Source: Rhodopirellula sp. SM50 (lineage in GTDB: Bacteria > Planctomycetota > Planctomycetia > Pirellulales > Pirellulaceae). Taken from it: a DNA stretch of 64,000 nt. The DNA is taken from NCBI RefSeq assembly GCF_002289565.1, contig NZ_NTFY01000038.1, positions 1-64,000 on the forward strand, written 5' to 3'. Shown here piece after piece: positions 34,455 through 42,570 of the stretch. Positions within the stretch are counted from its first letter, which is position 1, and each line of letters starts with the position of its first letter. A model generated the notes under the pieces. It saw only the letters and a program-made list of their open reading frames with translations, did no database searches and was not told the DNA's origin. The position numbers were made by a program, and so were the translations under genes.

Positions 34455-35396
34455 TTAGCTGTCCTGGTCATTCTCGGCGACGGGCATCGTCTTTCTCCGG
34501 GCGGCGTCGCCTGTGATCACCGAGCCGTTGGCGGCCAACCGTTTTTTGGGTGTCGGATGGGAAACCACCACGGTGATGTTATCTTCGCCGCCACGGTCGT
34601 TGGCAAGCTCCACCAATTGTTTGCACAGCAGCGAGGCGTTGGGCTGCTTGGTGAGCATCGCCGAGATTTGATCGCCGTCGACGTAGCGATACAAGCCGTC
34701 GCTGCACAGGACGATGGAATCGTTTTCGCATAAATCGACACGATGCACTTCGGCCAACAAACTTCGTTGGGCGTGGCCACCGACGACGTTCCACAGGATG
34801 TTACTCCAGCGACTGGTCGCTTCGTCTTCGGGCTTCATCCCGCCGGCCTCGACCATTTGTCGCGCCAGCGTGTGGTCGGTGGTGATTTGCCGAGCGACAC
34901 CGTCACGAACCAGGTAACAGCGACTGTCGCCGGCGTGCACGACGTACATCGCGGGCCAGTGGATGTAGGCCATTGTCAGCGTGGTCCCCATTCCGGCCGC
35001 CGCGTGATTTTCGCGAGATTCGGCGAGGACGCGGCTGTGCGCGTCACGCAGCAGATTCCTCAAGCCGTTGACGAACTCTTCTTCCGACCCGGTGTCGGAC
35101 TGGAAGAACCAGTGGACGCTGTTGAGCAGTCGACCGATCAAGTGTTGCAGCACGATGCTGCTGGCTTTTTCACCGGCCGCGTGCCCGCCCATCCCATCGG
35201 CGACCAGCAGCACCTGGCCTTGGATGCCGCCGAAAAAACGACCGACATCGATCTCCGCCAGGCTCGACGCGGAGACGAGCATCGATTTGCTCAACTCTGC
35301 GATCAAGAACTGGTCCTGATTGACGGTGCGTTTCTTTCCGACATCGGTCAATCCGAATGTCTCGGATTGAGTGAATTCGAATTCCGAATCGAGCAT
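34455..35396 (-). CDS. PP2C-family Ser/Thr protein phosphatase
   Basis: 313 aa, cytosolic, no membrane segment. All PP2C signature motifs are present: TDVGKKRTVNQDQF (motif 1), LLVADGMGGHAAGE (metal-binding DGMGGH), GMGTTLTMAYI, VVHAGDSRCYLVRDG, TTDHTLARQMVEAG, SIVLCSDGLYRYV and DRGGEDNITVVVSHP with the metal-binding Asp. It should remove phosphate from Ser/Thr targets and is a natural antagonist of Hanks-type kinases, such as the one at 2,392-3,804, although they are 31 kb apart. The family-typical length is ~240; the extra C-terminal ~35 residues are polar and unstructured. Confidence 0.92.
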   Translation of the reverse strand: MLDSEFEFTQSETFGLTDVGKKRTVNQDQFLIAELSKSMLVSASSLAEIDVGRFFGGIQGQVLLVADGMGGHAAGEKASSIVLQHLIGRLLNSVHWFFQSDTGSEEEFVNGLRNLLRDAHSRVLAESRENHAAAGMGTTLTMAYIHWPAMYVVHAGDSRCYLVRDGVARQITTDHTLARQMVEAGGMKPEDEATSRWSNILWNVVGGHAQRSLLAEVHRVDLCENDSIVLCSDGLYRYVDGDQISAMLTKQPNASLLCKQLVELANDRGGEDNITVVVSHPTPKKRLAANGSVITGDAARRKTMPVAENDQDS

Positions 35397-35514
35397 CTCC
35401 AGGACCTTCGCCGAGGACGAACGTTGACAACAACCAGGATTGTAGCGAGGTTGACTCGATTGGAAGCGATTCGGCGGGCAAGAATTATGTTTCTGTGTCC
35501 GGTGCGACCCTCGA

Positions 35515-36261
35515 TCAGGCCTGTTCGCTCAACTCGGCTTCGACGAATGCTTTCGCAAACTCAGCGTAGGCAGCCTCGAATTGTTTCGCCATCGAATCGG
35601 GGAACACATGGAACTGGTCGTCGCGGAGCGCCGCAAAAATGGCCTCGGCGACCAGGGCGGGTGATTCGGCGACGTCGGCCAGACCGACGGCCTCGGCCAT
35701 CTCGGTCTTGATCGGACCCGGGTGAACGCTGACCACGGCGGTCTGTTGCAGGGCCAGCTTTTCACGCAATGCCTGGGTCAGCGAATAACTGGCCGCTTTG
35801 GAGGCGGAATAGGTGGCAAAGTCGACGAAGGATTTGATCGACACGACCGAGTTGAGTTGCACCAACGCCCCGCCTCCGTTGGATTTCAGCACCGGTGCGA
35901 ACGCTTGAGCGATATGCAGCAGTCCGAGCACGTTGGTCTTGTGTTCGGCTTCATAGTCGCTGAAGGCTTGCGGCGAGAGCAGATCATTGGTCCGGGCAAT
36001 CCCTGCATTGTTGATCACGATGGTGACGTCGGTCGCAACACTCGCGGCGTCCGCAATCGTTTGCGGCAGTTGCAGGTCGATGACGATCGGGACGACCTTG
36101 TCGCCGTGTTTGTCCACCAGGCCGGCGACCGAGTCGACGTCTCGCACGGCCGCATAGACTTTCTCGGCTCCCTGCTCGATCGCGGTTTCCAAGATCACTT
36201 TTCCGATGCCGCGATTGGCGCCGGTGATCAAGACGGTTTGATTTCGAACGTCGATTGACAT
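35515..36261 (-). CDS. short-chain dehydrogenase/reductase
   Basis: 248 aa classical SDR. The cofactor site is TGANRGIG (~14-21). The NNAG motif is in VINNAGIART. The catalytic Ser lies in NSVVS, and the YSASKAA motif gives Tyr and Lys. HPGPIKTEM follows as the cofactor/substrate loop. The Arg in VRD after beta-2 suggests NADP(H). A GGAG site precedes the ATG. It closely resembles the SDR family 6-type proteins annotated as oxidoreductases of unknown substrate. It is a single-gene unit upstream of the PP2C gene, and a palindromic repeat lies just upstream of its start. Confidence 0.9.
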   Translation of the reverse strand: MSIDVRNQTVLITGANRGIGKVILETAIEQGAEKVYAAVRDVDSVAGLVDKHGDKVVPIVIDLQLPQTIADAASVATDVTIVINNAGIARTNDLLSPQAFSDYEAEHKTNVLGLLHIAQAFAPVLKSNGGGALVQLNSVVSIKSFVDFATYSASKAASYSLTQALREKLALQQTAVVSVHPGPIKTEMAEAVGLADVAESPALVAEAIFAALRDDQFHVFPDSMAKQFEAAYAEFAKAFVEAELSEQA

Positions 36262-36300
36262 GGGGATCTCCGAGAAAGCGGTGATTGGTTTAGGCTCTGA

Positions 36301-36379
36301 GCGAAAAGGGGGTCAGGAGTCAATAGTGCGAAGCACCCGTAGGGCCGTTCCGGCTATTGACTCCTGACCCCGTTTTCGC
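36301..36379. repeat. palindromic repeat, GCGAAAAGGGGGTCAGGAGTC variant
   Basis: 26-bp arms at 36,301-36,326 and 36,354-36,379 differ by one base; the loop tgcgaagcacccgtagggcc is shared with the copy at 24,309-24,405. It would form a very stable hairpin if transcribed. It lies 40 bp upstream of the SDR start. Confidence 0.88.
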
Positions 36380-36791
36380 GGTTTACTGGCGGTGAACGTC
36401 GTTTTAGGGACAGAGGTTAGAAGTCGTCTGCCATCGGCTGCCATGATCTCGCAACGGATCGTTCTGATTGCCAATGCGATGTCCGGCCGTCGTCAACACA
36501 GGGGACTACTTGATCGTTGCGCGGATCTTTCATCGGCCGGGAAAAAAATGGTCACTTGTCGCGGACGTCGTTGAGTGCATGAACGCGTACCGTGCTTGCC
36601 AGAGTGCGTGCCAGAGTTGGTTGTTGGCGTAATGATCCGCTTTATCGACCGGCAAGGTTTTTCACGACGGCGTCGTGGTTTACGACTCACCCTGCGGCGA
36701 GCAAATCGGTATCTTGTCGCGACGGAGTCGGGTTGCGACGCAATCCAGTTGCCTGGTTTTTAAGATTGTATGGGTTTGATTTGGACGAGAG
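36380..36791. other. gap upstream of the SET gene, no gene seen
   Basis: About 410 bp between the divergent SDR and SET genes. Short frames here lack coding character. A direct repeat of ccagagtgcg/ccagagttgg type occurs near 36,598. The SET ribosome site is GGACGAGAG directly before its ATG. Confidence 0.4.
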
Positions 36792-37301
36792 ATGGAACTG
36801 TCAAAGAAGCGACGGAAGAAACTTCAATCGGCTGTCGATCAGGATTACGGGTATCGGCAATACGAAGACCGTGACGTGTACGTGTATGATCACGGCGGAA
36901 AACTCGGGTGTGGTGTGTTCGCATCACGTCAGTTTCTTCCCGGCGAGCTGGTCATGGAGATCAAGGGGCAATTGATTCCGGCGGATGAATACGACGGATC
37001 AACCTATGCCATGCACTTGGAGGATGATTGGTATTTGGAACCGACCATCCCCGGGGCGTTTATCAATCACTCCTGTAGCCCCAATTGTGACATGGTGCAG
37101 GTCACCGACACGACCAACGGGCTGATCGCTCGATGCAACATCGAGCCGGGAACCGAGATCTGTTTCGATTACCAGTGGGAAGCCCAAGATTGGATTCCCC
37201 GCTGCCAATGTGGATCTCGGGATTGTCGTGGCTGGGTCGTCGGCAAGGACGAGGTGAAGAAGATGAAGAAGTTGACCGCGCGGAAGAAAAAGGCCAAGTA
37301 G
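36792..37301 (+). CDS. SET-domain protein-lysine methyltransferase
   Basis: 169 aa. SET domain: GKLGCGVFASRQFLPGELVMEI (N-terminal SET strand), then NHSCSPNC (residues 92-99) that forms the AdoMet/pseudoknot core, then GTEICFDYQ holding the catalytic Tyr (normally in a YDY context). A post-SET zinc motif C-x-C-x4-C follows (RCQCGSRDCRGW), as in eukaryotic SET enzymes. The tail is strongly basic (KKMKKLTARKKKAK). It should methylate lysines on protein using S-adenosylmethionine. In bacteria such proteins are sporadic (chlamydiae methylate histone-like proteins); the substrate here is unknown. Monocistronic and convergent with priA. The tail overlaps a 15-bp tandem repeat. Confidence 0.9.
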   Translation: MELSKKRRKKLQSAVDQDYGYRQYEDRDVYVYDHGGKLGCGVFASRQFLPGELVMEIKGQLIPADEYDGSTYAMHLEDDWYLEPTIPGAFINHSCSPNCDMVQVTDTTNGLIARCNIEPGTEICFDYQWEAQDWIPRCQCGSRDCRGWVVGKDEVKKMKKLTARKKKAK

Positions 37302-37331
37302 AAGAAGGCCGAGTAGAAGAAGGCCGAGCGG
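37287..37331 (+). repeat. 15-bp tandem repeat that carries the SET gene stop codon
   Basis: Three units, aaaaaggccaagtag, aagaaggccgagtag and aagaaggccgagcgg. The SET gene stops at the TAG of unit 1 (37,299-37,301). Unit 2 has another in-frame TAG, and the frame then continues as KKAERSIG to a third stop. The peptide tail KKAK therefore repeats as KKAE after each stop. Confidence 0.8.
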
Positions 37332-37339
37332 TCGATCGG

Positions 37340-39892
37340 CTAGAGCATGTCCATCGGGTCGATGTCGATCACGTATTGCACCTCATCTTTCTCGGGGATC
37401 TTGAACGTCTTGGTCGCCATCCGAATCGTCGCGCCCAGTTGCAGCGGGTCGAGCGATTGCAACAGCAGGTGAAAGCGATACTTGCCGCGGAGTTTGGCGA
37501 TCGGTGGGGGGGCCGGCCCGAGCAAGCGGACTTCAGCGCCGAGCCGTTCGCGGGCCGATTCCAATCGCAGCATCAAGGAGTTGGCGGTGGCTTCGGTGAC
37601 GTCTTCGACCGCGCCGCGGATGATGATCCGGGCGACGCTTCCCAGCGGCGGGTAATTGAATTTCCGCCGGTTCGCGATCTCGGCTTGGGCAAATTGCAGG
37701 TAATCGTGACGCGAGGCCGCTTGAATGGCCATGTGCTCGGGTGAAAACGTTTGCACGATCACGCGTCCGCCACGGTTGCCGCGTCCGGTTCGACCGGCGA
37801 CCTGGGTCACCAATTGAAAGGTGCGTTCGCCGGCGCGGAAATCGGGAAAGTGCAACGCGGCGTCGGCGTTGATCACGCCGACCAACAGGACGTTGGGAAA
37901 GTCCAAGCCCTTGGCGATCATCTGGGTGCCGAGCAACAGGTCCAGTTCGCCGCTGCGAAAGGCGGAGAGGACTTTTTGGTGGCTGCCCGGACGGCGCATC
38001 GTGTCGCTGTCCATCCGTGCGACGCGTGCCTCGGGGAACCGAGCCTTGACTTCGACTTCCAGTTTTTGCGTGCCCAGTCCGCCGTATCGGATCCCGTCAA
38101 AGCGACACTCCGGGCACCAGGGCGGAGTGGCGATGGTGTAATCGCAGTAGTGGCAGACGGCTTTGCCTCCATCACGGTGATGGGTCAGTGGCATTTCGCA
38201 ATCGGGGCAGGCGACGACGTGTCCGCAAGACGGGCACTGAATCGTCGTTGCAAAGCCGCGGCGATTGAGCAGCAGAATGACCTGCCCTTTTTCTCGCAGG
38301 GTTTCGGTGACGGCCAGATGCAATTGTCGGCTGATCGCGCCGCCCCGGGAGCGTTCGTCTTTGATTCGCAGGTCAACCAGTTGGACGTCGGGCATGGGGC
38401 GATTGCCCACGCGAGAGGGCATGGAGATCAGTTCGGCGTGACCGGACTGGGTCGCGTACCACGATTCCAACGAGGGTGTTGCACTGCCGAGCAACAGCGG
38501 GATTTGTAAGGATTGGGCGCGGGCATAGGCCACTTTGCGAGCGTGGTAACGCGGTTGGCTGTCCTGTTTGAACGACCCGTCGTGTTCTTCGTCCAAGATA
38601 ATCAGTCCCAGGCGCGGCAGCGGCGCAAAGACGGCGCTGCGGGGGCCGACGACGACTTGGACTTCGCCACGACGAATGCGTTGCCACTGGAAATGGCGTT
38701 CGGCCGGCGTCATTTGACTGTGCAGCACGGCGACCGAAGCGAAACGTCGTTCGAAGCGTCCCCTCGTTTGTGGCGTCAGGCTGATTTCCGGCACCAGCAC
38801 GATCGCCGCGCGGCCGAAGTTGACCACGTGTTCGATCGCGCGGATGTAGACTTCCGTTTTTCCGCTGCCGGTCACGCCGTGCAACAGCAGGGTCTTGGCG
38901 GCGGCCGAATCGAGGGCCGCGGTGATCCGCCCGAGCGCGTTGGATTGGTCGTCGGTCAGTTCATGCGATTCGGTTTTTTCTCCGTCGCTCGTCTGCCAGC
39001 GGGTCGGCATCGACGTCGCCATCTCGCGGCGGGTGTCTTCGTCGAGCAGCCCTTTTTTGCGCAGCGCGTTGATCGGCCCGGCGGTGCATTCGGCGTGGAC
39101 CATCAATTGCGAGGACGTCATCGGTTTCCCCGCCGCGATCAACAGCCGCAACGCGCGTTGCTGTTTGGCCGGCAAGGCGTCGACGACCGATTCGTCGGCA
39201 CTGGCGGGGGAGGGCGACAGGTATGTCCGCTCGCGCGTGCCCGCGCTGGCGCGAACACTGGAGGGGATCAATGCGTCGAAGACCTGCCCGGCCGGCGACT
39301 GGTAGTAGTGGCTCATCCAAGTCACCAAACGCACCAGCGGCCGATCGCACAGCGGCGCCTCGTCGAGCACTTCGGCGACGTCGCTGAGTGTCTTGCCGGT
39401 CTGGTTGCCCATCTTGGTTTCGATGCACCAACCGACCGTCGGCCGTTTTCGGCGGCCCAGCGGCACGTGGACCCGCATCCCGGGGTGCAATCGGTCCCGC
39501 AGTTCCGGCGGGATCCGGTAGTCGTAGGGGCCGTAGGGGGCATCCCGGAAGACGACGCTGGCCACCGCCACGTCCTCGTCGACGGTCAATTCCCAGGGCG
39601 GAGGATCGGTTTCAAACAGTTGGCCCTGCGTCACGTGCTGCGCACCGGGTTTCCCACCGGGTTTGCCGTCGGGTTGGGGCAGGTCGTCGATCGCGTCGTC
39701 GCGGGTGTCAAAGAACCCCGGCGCGGACAAACTGCCGGAAACGTCCCCGGCGGCGTCGGTTTGAGCGGCGTCGGTACTGGAGGAGCGCGTGTCGGTCCGG
39801 TGCGTGTCGGAAGGTCGCTGGGGTGGAACGGCGGACGGCATGGGGATCGGGCCGGCGGAGATGTCGGGATGTGAAGCTTCGCCTGTCAGCAT
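37340..39892 (-). CDS. priA: primosomal protein N' (replication restart helicase PriA)
   Basis: 850 aa superfamily-2 DNA helicase that reloads the replisome at stalled forks. An unusual ~105-residue hydrophilic N-terminal extension (Pro/Asp/Thr-rich) precedes the normal PriA start (VASVVFRDAPYGPYDYRIP). The 3'BD domain leads to the helicase core: Walker A GVTGSGKTEVY, DEEHDGSFKQ as Walker B, GSATPSLESW as motif III. The zinc cluster is CPSCGHVVACPDCEMPL...CHYCDYTI...CPEC (eight Cys). Motif V/VI are GTQMIAKGLDFPNV and QVAGRTGRG. The C-terminal domain ends near the stop. A later Met (residue 18) is a possible start, but the whole extension may not be needed. Convergent with the SET gene, with only 38 bp between them. 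Confidence 0.95.
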   Translation of the reverse strand: MLTGEASHPDISAGPIPMPSAVPPQRPSDTHRTDTRSSSTDAAQTDAAGDVSGSLSAPGFFDTRDDAIDDLPQPDGKPGGKPGAQHVTQGQLFETDPPPWELTVDEDVAVASVVFRDAPYGPYDYRIPPELRDRLHPGMRVHVPLGRRKRPTVGWCIETKMGNQTGKTLSDVAEVLDEAPLCDRPLVRLVTWMSHYYQSPAGQVFDALIPSSVRASAGTRERTYLSPSPASADESVVDALPAKQQRALRLLIAAGKPMTSSQLMVHAECTAGPINALRKKGLLDEDTRREMATSMPTRWQTSDGEKTESHELTDDQSNALGRITAALDSAAAKTLLLHGVTGSGKTEVYIRAIEHVVNFGRAAIVLVPEISLTPQTRGRFERRFASVAVLHSQMTPAERHFQWQRIRRGEVQVVVGPRSAVFAPLPRLGLIILDEEHDGSFKQDSQPRYHARKVAYARAQSLQIPLLLGSATPSLESWYATQSGHAELISMPSRVGNRPMPDVQLVDLRIKDERSRGGAISRQLHLAVTETLREKGQVILLLNRRGFATTIQCPSCGHVVACPDCEMPLTHHRDGGKAVCHYCDYTIATPPWCPECRFDGIRYGGLGTQKLEVEVKARFPEARVARMDSDTMRRPGSHQKVLSAFRSGELDLLLGTQMIAKGLDFPNVLLVGVINADAALHFPDFRAGERTFQLVTQVAGRTGRGNRGGRVIVQTFSPEHMAIQAASRHDYLQFAQAEIANRRKFNYPPLGSVARIIIRGAVEDVTEATANSLMLRLESARERLGAEVRLLGPAPPPIAKLRGKYRFHLLLQSLDPLQLGATIRMATKTFKIPEKDEVQYVIDIDPMDML

Positions 39893-40173
39893 AGAGCATT
39901 CCTGAAGATTTTGGATCGTCGGGTCTTTTCAGGAATCGTTTCCTGCGGGCTGACACGGGTGGTCAAGCGGGAATCCGAACGCGACAATTTTTGAAGCGGT
40001 TTCCCCGCGTCGTCCGATCCGTCCCTGACAGCATTGGTGTCTAGACATCTTGCGTCACCCTCCCTGGCAGGGAGGATTTCCGGCGTTGTGTCGCGAGTCC
40101 TGCCCTAGCAAACCTGGCACCAGCGATCGTAAATCAAACCCTTCCGTCGGCGATGACTCACAGGATCCCGGAG
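39893..40173. other. divergent priA-nadD gap
   Basis: 281 bp. Includes a short palindrome ccctccctggcagggagg (~40,058-40,075). It should hold both promoters, but none was recognised with confidence. Confidence 0.4.
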
Positions 40174-40782
40174 ATGCGAATTGGAATTTTCGGCGGCTCG
40201 TTCGATCCGGTTCACGTGGGCCATTTGTGGATCGCCGAGTCGGCGACCGAAGCCTTGGACTTGGATCGGTTGTTGTGGATTCCGACGGCGACCCAGCCGT
40301 TGAAGCCGGGCGGGCCGGTCGCCACCAACGAGCAGCGGGTGGAGATGTTGCGGCTCGCCATCGCGGGGCGTCCGGGGCACGATGTGGACCAGCGGGAACT
40401 GCACCGTGCGGGGGTCAGCTACACCGTCGACACGATCGCGGAATTGGAACGCGAGCATGTCGGTGCGGAGTTGTTTTTGATCATCGGCAGCGATTCACTC
40501 GCTTCGATGCGTCGCTGGCATCAGCCGGAGGAGTTGTTATCGCGTGTGACGTTGGCCGTGGTGCGTCGCGGTGGAGAAGGGGAGATCGATTTTTCCGTGC
40601 TCGACGGGCTGGTCAGTGACGACCGGATCGAGCGGTTTCGTCGCTGTGTGATCGAGATGCCGCTGATCGAAATCTCGAGCAGCGAGATTCGCGACAGGGC
40701 AGGGCAGGGGAGTAGCATTCGCCATCGTGTTCCCCGACCGGTTGAGGTTTATATGGAGGCGAACGGGGTTTATCGGAAGTAG
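40174..40782 (+). CDS. nadD: nicotinate-nucleotide adenylyltransferase
   Basis: 202 aa; joins nicotinate mononucleotide and ATP to give deamido-NAD, a core step of NAD synthesis. It opens MRIGIFGGSFDPVHVGHLWI, the nucleotidyltransferase signature (GGxFDPxHxGH) with the catalytic His pair. LWIPTATQPLKPG and LFLIIGSDSL are NadD family motifs, and the ISSSEIR block near the end supplies the second ATP-contact motif (SxTxxR type). The start at 40,174 matches where the family begins; the ATG at 40,153 (MTHRIPE) is in frame and cannot be excluded. Single gene, no partner such as rsfS next to it. Confidence 0.93.
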   Translation: MRIGIFGGSFDPVHVGHLWIAESATEALDLDRLLWIPTATQPLKPGGPVATNEQRVEMLRLAIAGRPGHDVDQRELHRAGVSYTVDTIAELEREHVGAELFLIIGSDSLASMRRWHQPEELLSRVTLAVVRRGGEGEIDFSVLDGLVSDDRIERFRRCVIEMPLIEISSSEIRDRAGQGSSIRHRVPRPVEVYMEANGVYRK

Positions 40783-40793
40783 GTCGCAGCGAT

Positions 40794-40836
40794 GCTGGTG
40801 TGCAGGCTTGAGCCCAAGACCGCTAAGTGAAGCAAC
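40794..40836. repeat. fragment of the 19,144/22,503 repeat family
   Basis: ctggtgtgcaggcttgagcc then caagaccgctaagtgaagc: same order as the left end of the ~230-bp repeats (ttggtgtgcaggctttcgcc, caataccgctaagttaagc). Truncated; the rest of the element is missing. Confidence 0.65.
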
Positions 40837-40906
40837 GCACGATCAATAATCTCGTCCACTACGCCTGTCATTGACCGAGCGTCGCTAAGTTCGACGGAGG
40901 GGACGT

Positions 40907-41434
40907 CTAATTGATTGACGCCAGGGCGTCGGCCAGACGCAGGGTTTCGGTGACCAGCAACTCGACGCGCGACTGGATGTCATCGTCGGCCAGTCTGTCG
41001 CCTTCGAAGGATTCACCGGTCGCGTAGACGAACCGGGGCACGATGTGGCAGCGGAAATCCAGCATCAAGCTGTTGGCCAGGCCCATCGCGCTCATGTAGC
41101 TGCCGGCGCCACCGGCGGCCAGCATCATCGCGACGACTTTGCCGGTCCATTTTTTACCCGTCAGCTCGACGGCATTCTTGATCGCCGCATTGACATCGAA
41201 GTTGTACACCGGGGAGGCGATGAAGATCGCGTCGGCCGTTTCGATCAGGTGTCCCAGATCCACGACTTTGGGATGACCGTAGGCGGCCGCACCGTCGCAG
41301 AACGGCAGCGGCGTTGCGGAGAGGTCAAACCAGGCGACGTCTCGATGAGCGGCTTCAAGTCGCTCTCGGCAGGCGTTGGCGAGAATACGGCTGCGACTGC
41401 CAGGGTTCAAACTGGCGCTCAAGACCAAGATCAT
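40907..41434 (-). CDS. NAD(P)H-dependent FMN reductase
   Basis: 175 aa flavodoxin-like fold. Phosphate-binding loop is LSASLNPGSRSRIL at the N-terminus. FIASPVYNFDVNAAIKNAVEL is the classical flavin-binding block (SPxYN) of the NADPH-dependent FMN reductase family (SsuE, ArsH, ChrR type), and MLAAGGAGSYMSAMGL is the third contact loop. It should reduce FMN or a quinone/other acceptor with NAD(P)H. No sulfonate or arsenate genes are near, so the pathway is unknown. Ends 124 nt from nadD, convergent with it. Confidence 0.88.
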   Translation of the reverse strand: MILVLSASLNPGSRSRILANACRERLEAAHRDVAWFDLSATPLPFCDGAAAYGHPKVVDLGHLIETADAIFIASPVYNFDVNAAIKNAVELTGKKWTGKVVAMMLAAGGAGSYMSAMGLANSLMLDFRCHIVPRFVYATGESFEGDRLADDDIQSRVELLVTETLRLADALASIN

Positions 41435-41494
41435 GATGGCGAAGTCCTGGGGGGCGAGGCGGATGACTTCGCGAATCGTAGTTCAGAGAGGCCG

Positions 41495-42199
41495 CTAGCA
41501 GCAACCCGACAAGTCGTCGCTGTCCATGCCCAGGCGGTGTTTGAGCGTGTTGAACTTGTCGAAATAGGCTTCGCTGCTGCTGTGGACATGTTCTGCTTCG
41601 GTGATGAACTTGATGTTTTCATCCGGATAGACGTCCGCCGAAATCAGCGTTTGTTCAAATTGTTCCAGTGGTCGCCCGTAGATGATCATTAATTTGTGTT
41701 CGTCCAGCTGGACCTCTTGTCGTCGTCCCGGGTTGATCACTGCGATCCCGGTGCAGCCGTCGTTGAGCAGCAGGTCTTCGTGATCGAGCAGAATGCTTTT
41801 CAGGACGGGCACATCGATGTGCTCGCGATAGAGATCTTGCTGATGCGGGGCGAAGTGGTGGCTGGTTTCCAGCACCACATCGACGACGGGGCCGAGCCGG
41901 TCGATCAGATCCAGGAACAGGTCCATGATTCGATGCCGCGTCGCGGCCGCCATGATGACCGGTGTACGGATTTGACTGTTGTCGTCGACGTATTCGTCAA
42001 ATCGGAATCCCTGGCGTGGCACGACCTGCAGATCGTACGAGGGGCGGATCGCATCGGTCAGGTCAAAGGCACCGTAGGTGTCGATGCCCATATGCGTTTG
42101 CAGTTCCTCCTCCGTCAACGCTTCAAAGCTGCCCGGTGTGAAGATCGACCCTGTGTCTTCGACGGTGTTGTTACGGAGGATGCGTTTCAAAAAGCCCAT
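41495..42199 (-). CDS. conserved-looking hypothetical protein, C-terminal SGCC
   Basis: 234 aa from ATG at 42,199 (MGFLKRILRNNTVEDTGSIF). The open frame upstream to 42,577 is Pro/Arg-rich and reads like antisense noise. No signal or membrane helix. It has an alternating hydrophobic pattern of an alpha/beta protein (GPVVDVVLETSHHFAPH; LLLNDGCTGIAVINPGRRQEVQLDEHKLMIIYG), with an aspartate-rich, Cys-terminated end (DSDDLSGCC). I do not recognise the family. It lies 60 nt upstream of the FMN reductase gene on the same strand, so a shared transcript is possible. Confidence 0.7.
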   Translation of the reverse strand: MGFLKRILRNNTVEDTGSIFTPGSFEALTEEELQTHMGIDTYGAFDLTDAIRPSYDLQVVPRQGFRFDEYVDDNSQIRTPVIMAAATRHRIMDLFLDLIDRLGPVVDVVLETSHHFAPHQQDLYREHIDVPVLKSILLDHEDLLLNDGCTGIAVINPGRRQEVQLDEHKLMIIYGRPLEQFEQTLISADVYPDENIKFITEAEHVHSSSEAYFDKFNTLKHRLGMDSDDLSGCC

Positions 42200-42291
42200 G
42201 TCAGGCGGTCCGGTTCTTGGCGCGGGGGGATTGTTCACGGGAATGTTGAAGATCGGGCGGAGGCAAGCTGCCGCTCGGTCTACAGCCAACG

Positions 42292-42498
42292 CTAGGTCAT
42301 GTGATGGACCGGGCGCATCGTTTCGCCAATCCGGAAATCCCGCCCCATGAAATCGTTGAGGCATGTTCGGATCAGGCGGATCAACCGGGGCGACCCCTGC
42401 AATCGAACTCCTTCGCAAGGGCGGATGGCGTTGTCCGGAGGCATCATTTCGAGGCGATCGATGTGGACCCGGGGCAATTGATGTTGCGTCTGTGCCAT
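42292..42498 (-). CDS. possible small protein, 68 aa
   Basis: Reads MAQTQHQLPRVHIDRLEMMP and continues to RPVHHMT. Codon third positions are GC-rich in the way expected of this genome, and it lies directly upstream of, and on the same strand as, the 234-aa hypothetical gene. Against it: no clear ribosome site, and an overlapping plus-strand frame (42,301-42,564) is equally open. No family recognised. Sequence from 42,200 to 42,291 shows nothing else. Confidence 0.35.
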   Translation of the reverse strand: MAQTQHQLPRVHIDRLEMMPPDNAIRPCEGVRLQGSPRLIRLIRTCLNDFMGRDFRIGETMRPVHHMT

Positions 42499-42570
42499 AG
42501 GGAGCGATCGCCGGATATAGTGCAGGGCAGCGATGACTCGTCGCGATCCGTTCTTTTTCAGTGAAATCCG

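Noticed and set aside
36380-36791. tRNA or small RNA genes in long gaps
   Set aside because: No cloverleaf with GGTTC-type T-loop was found by eye in this or other long gaps; a covariance-model scan would settle it.
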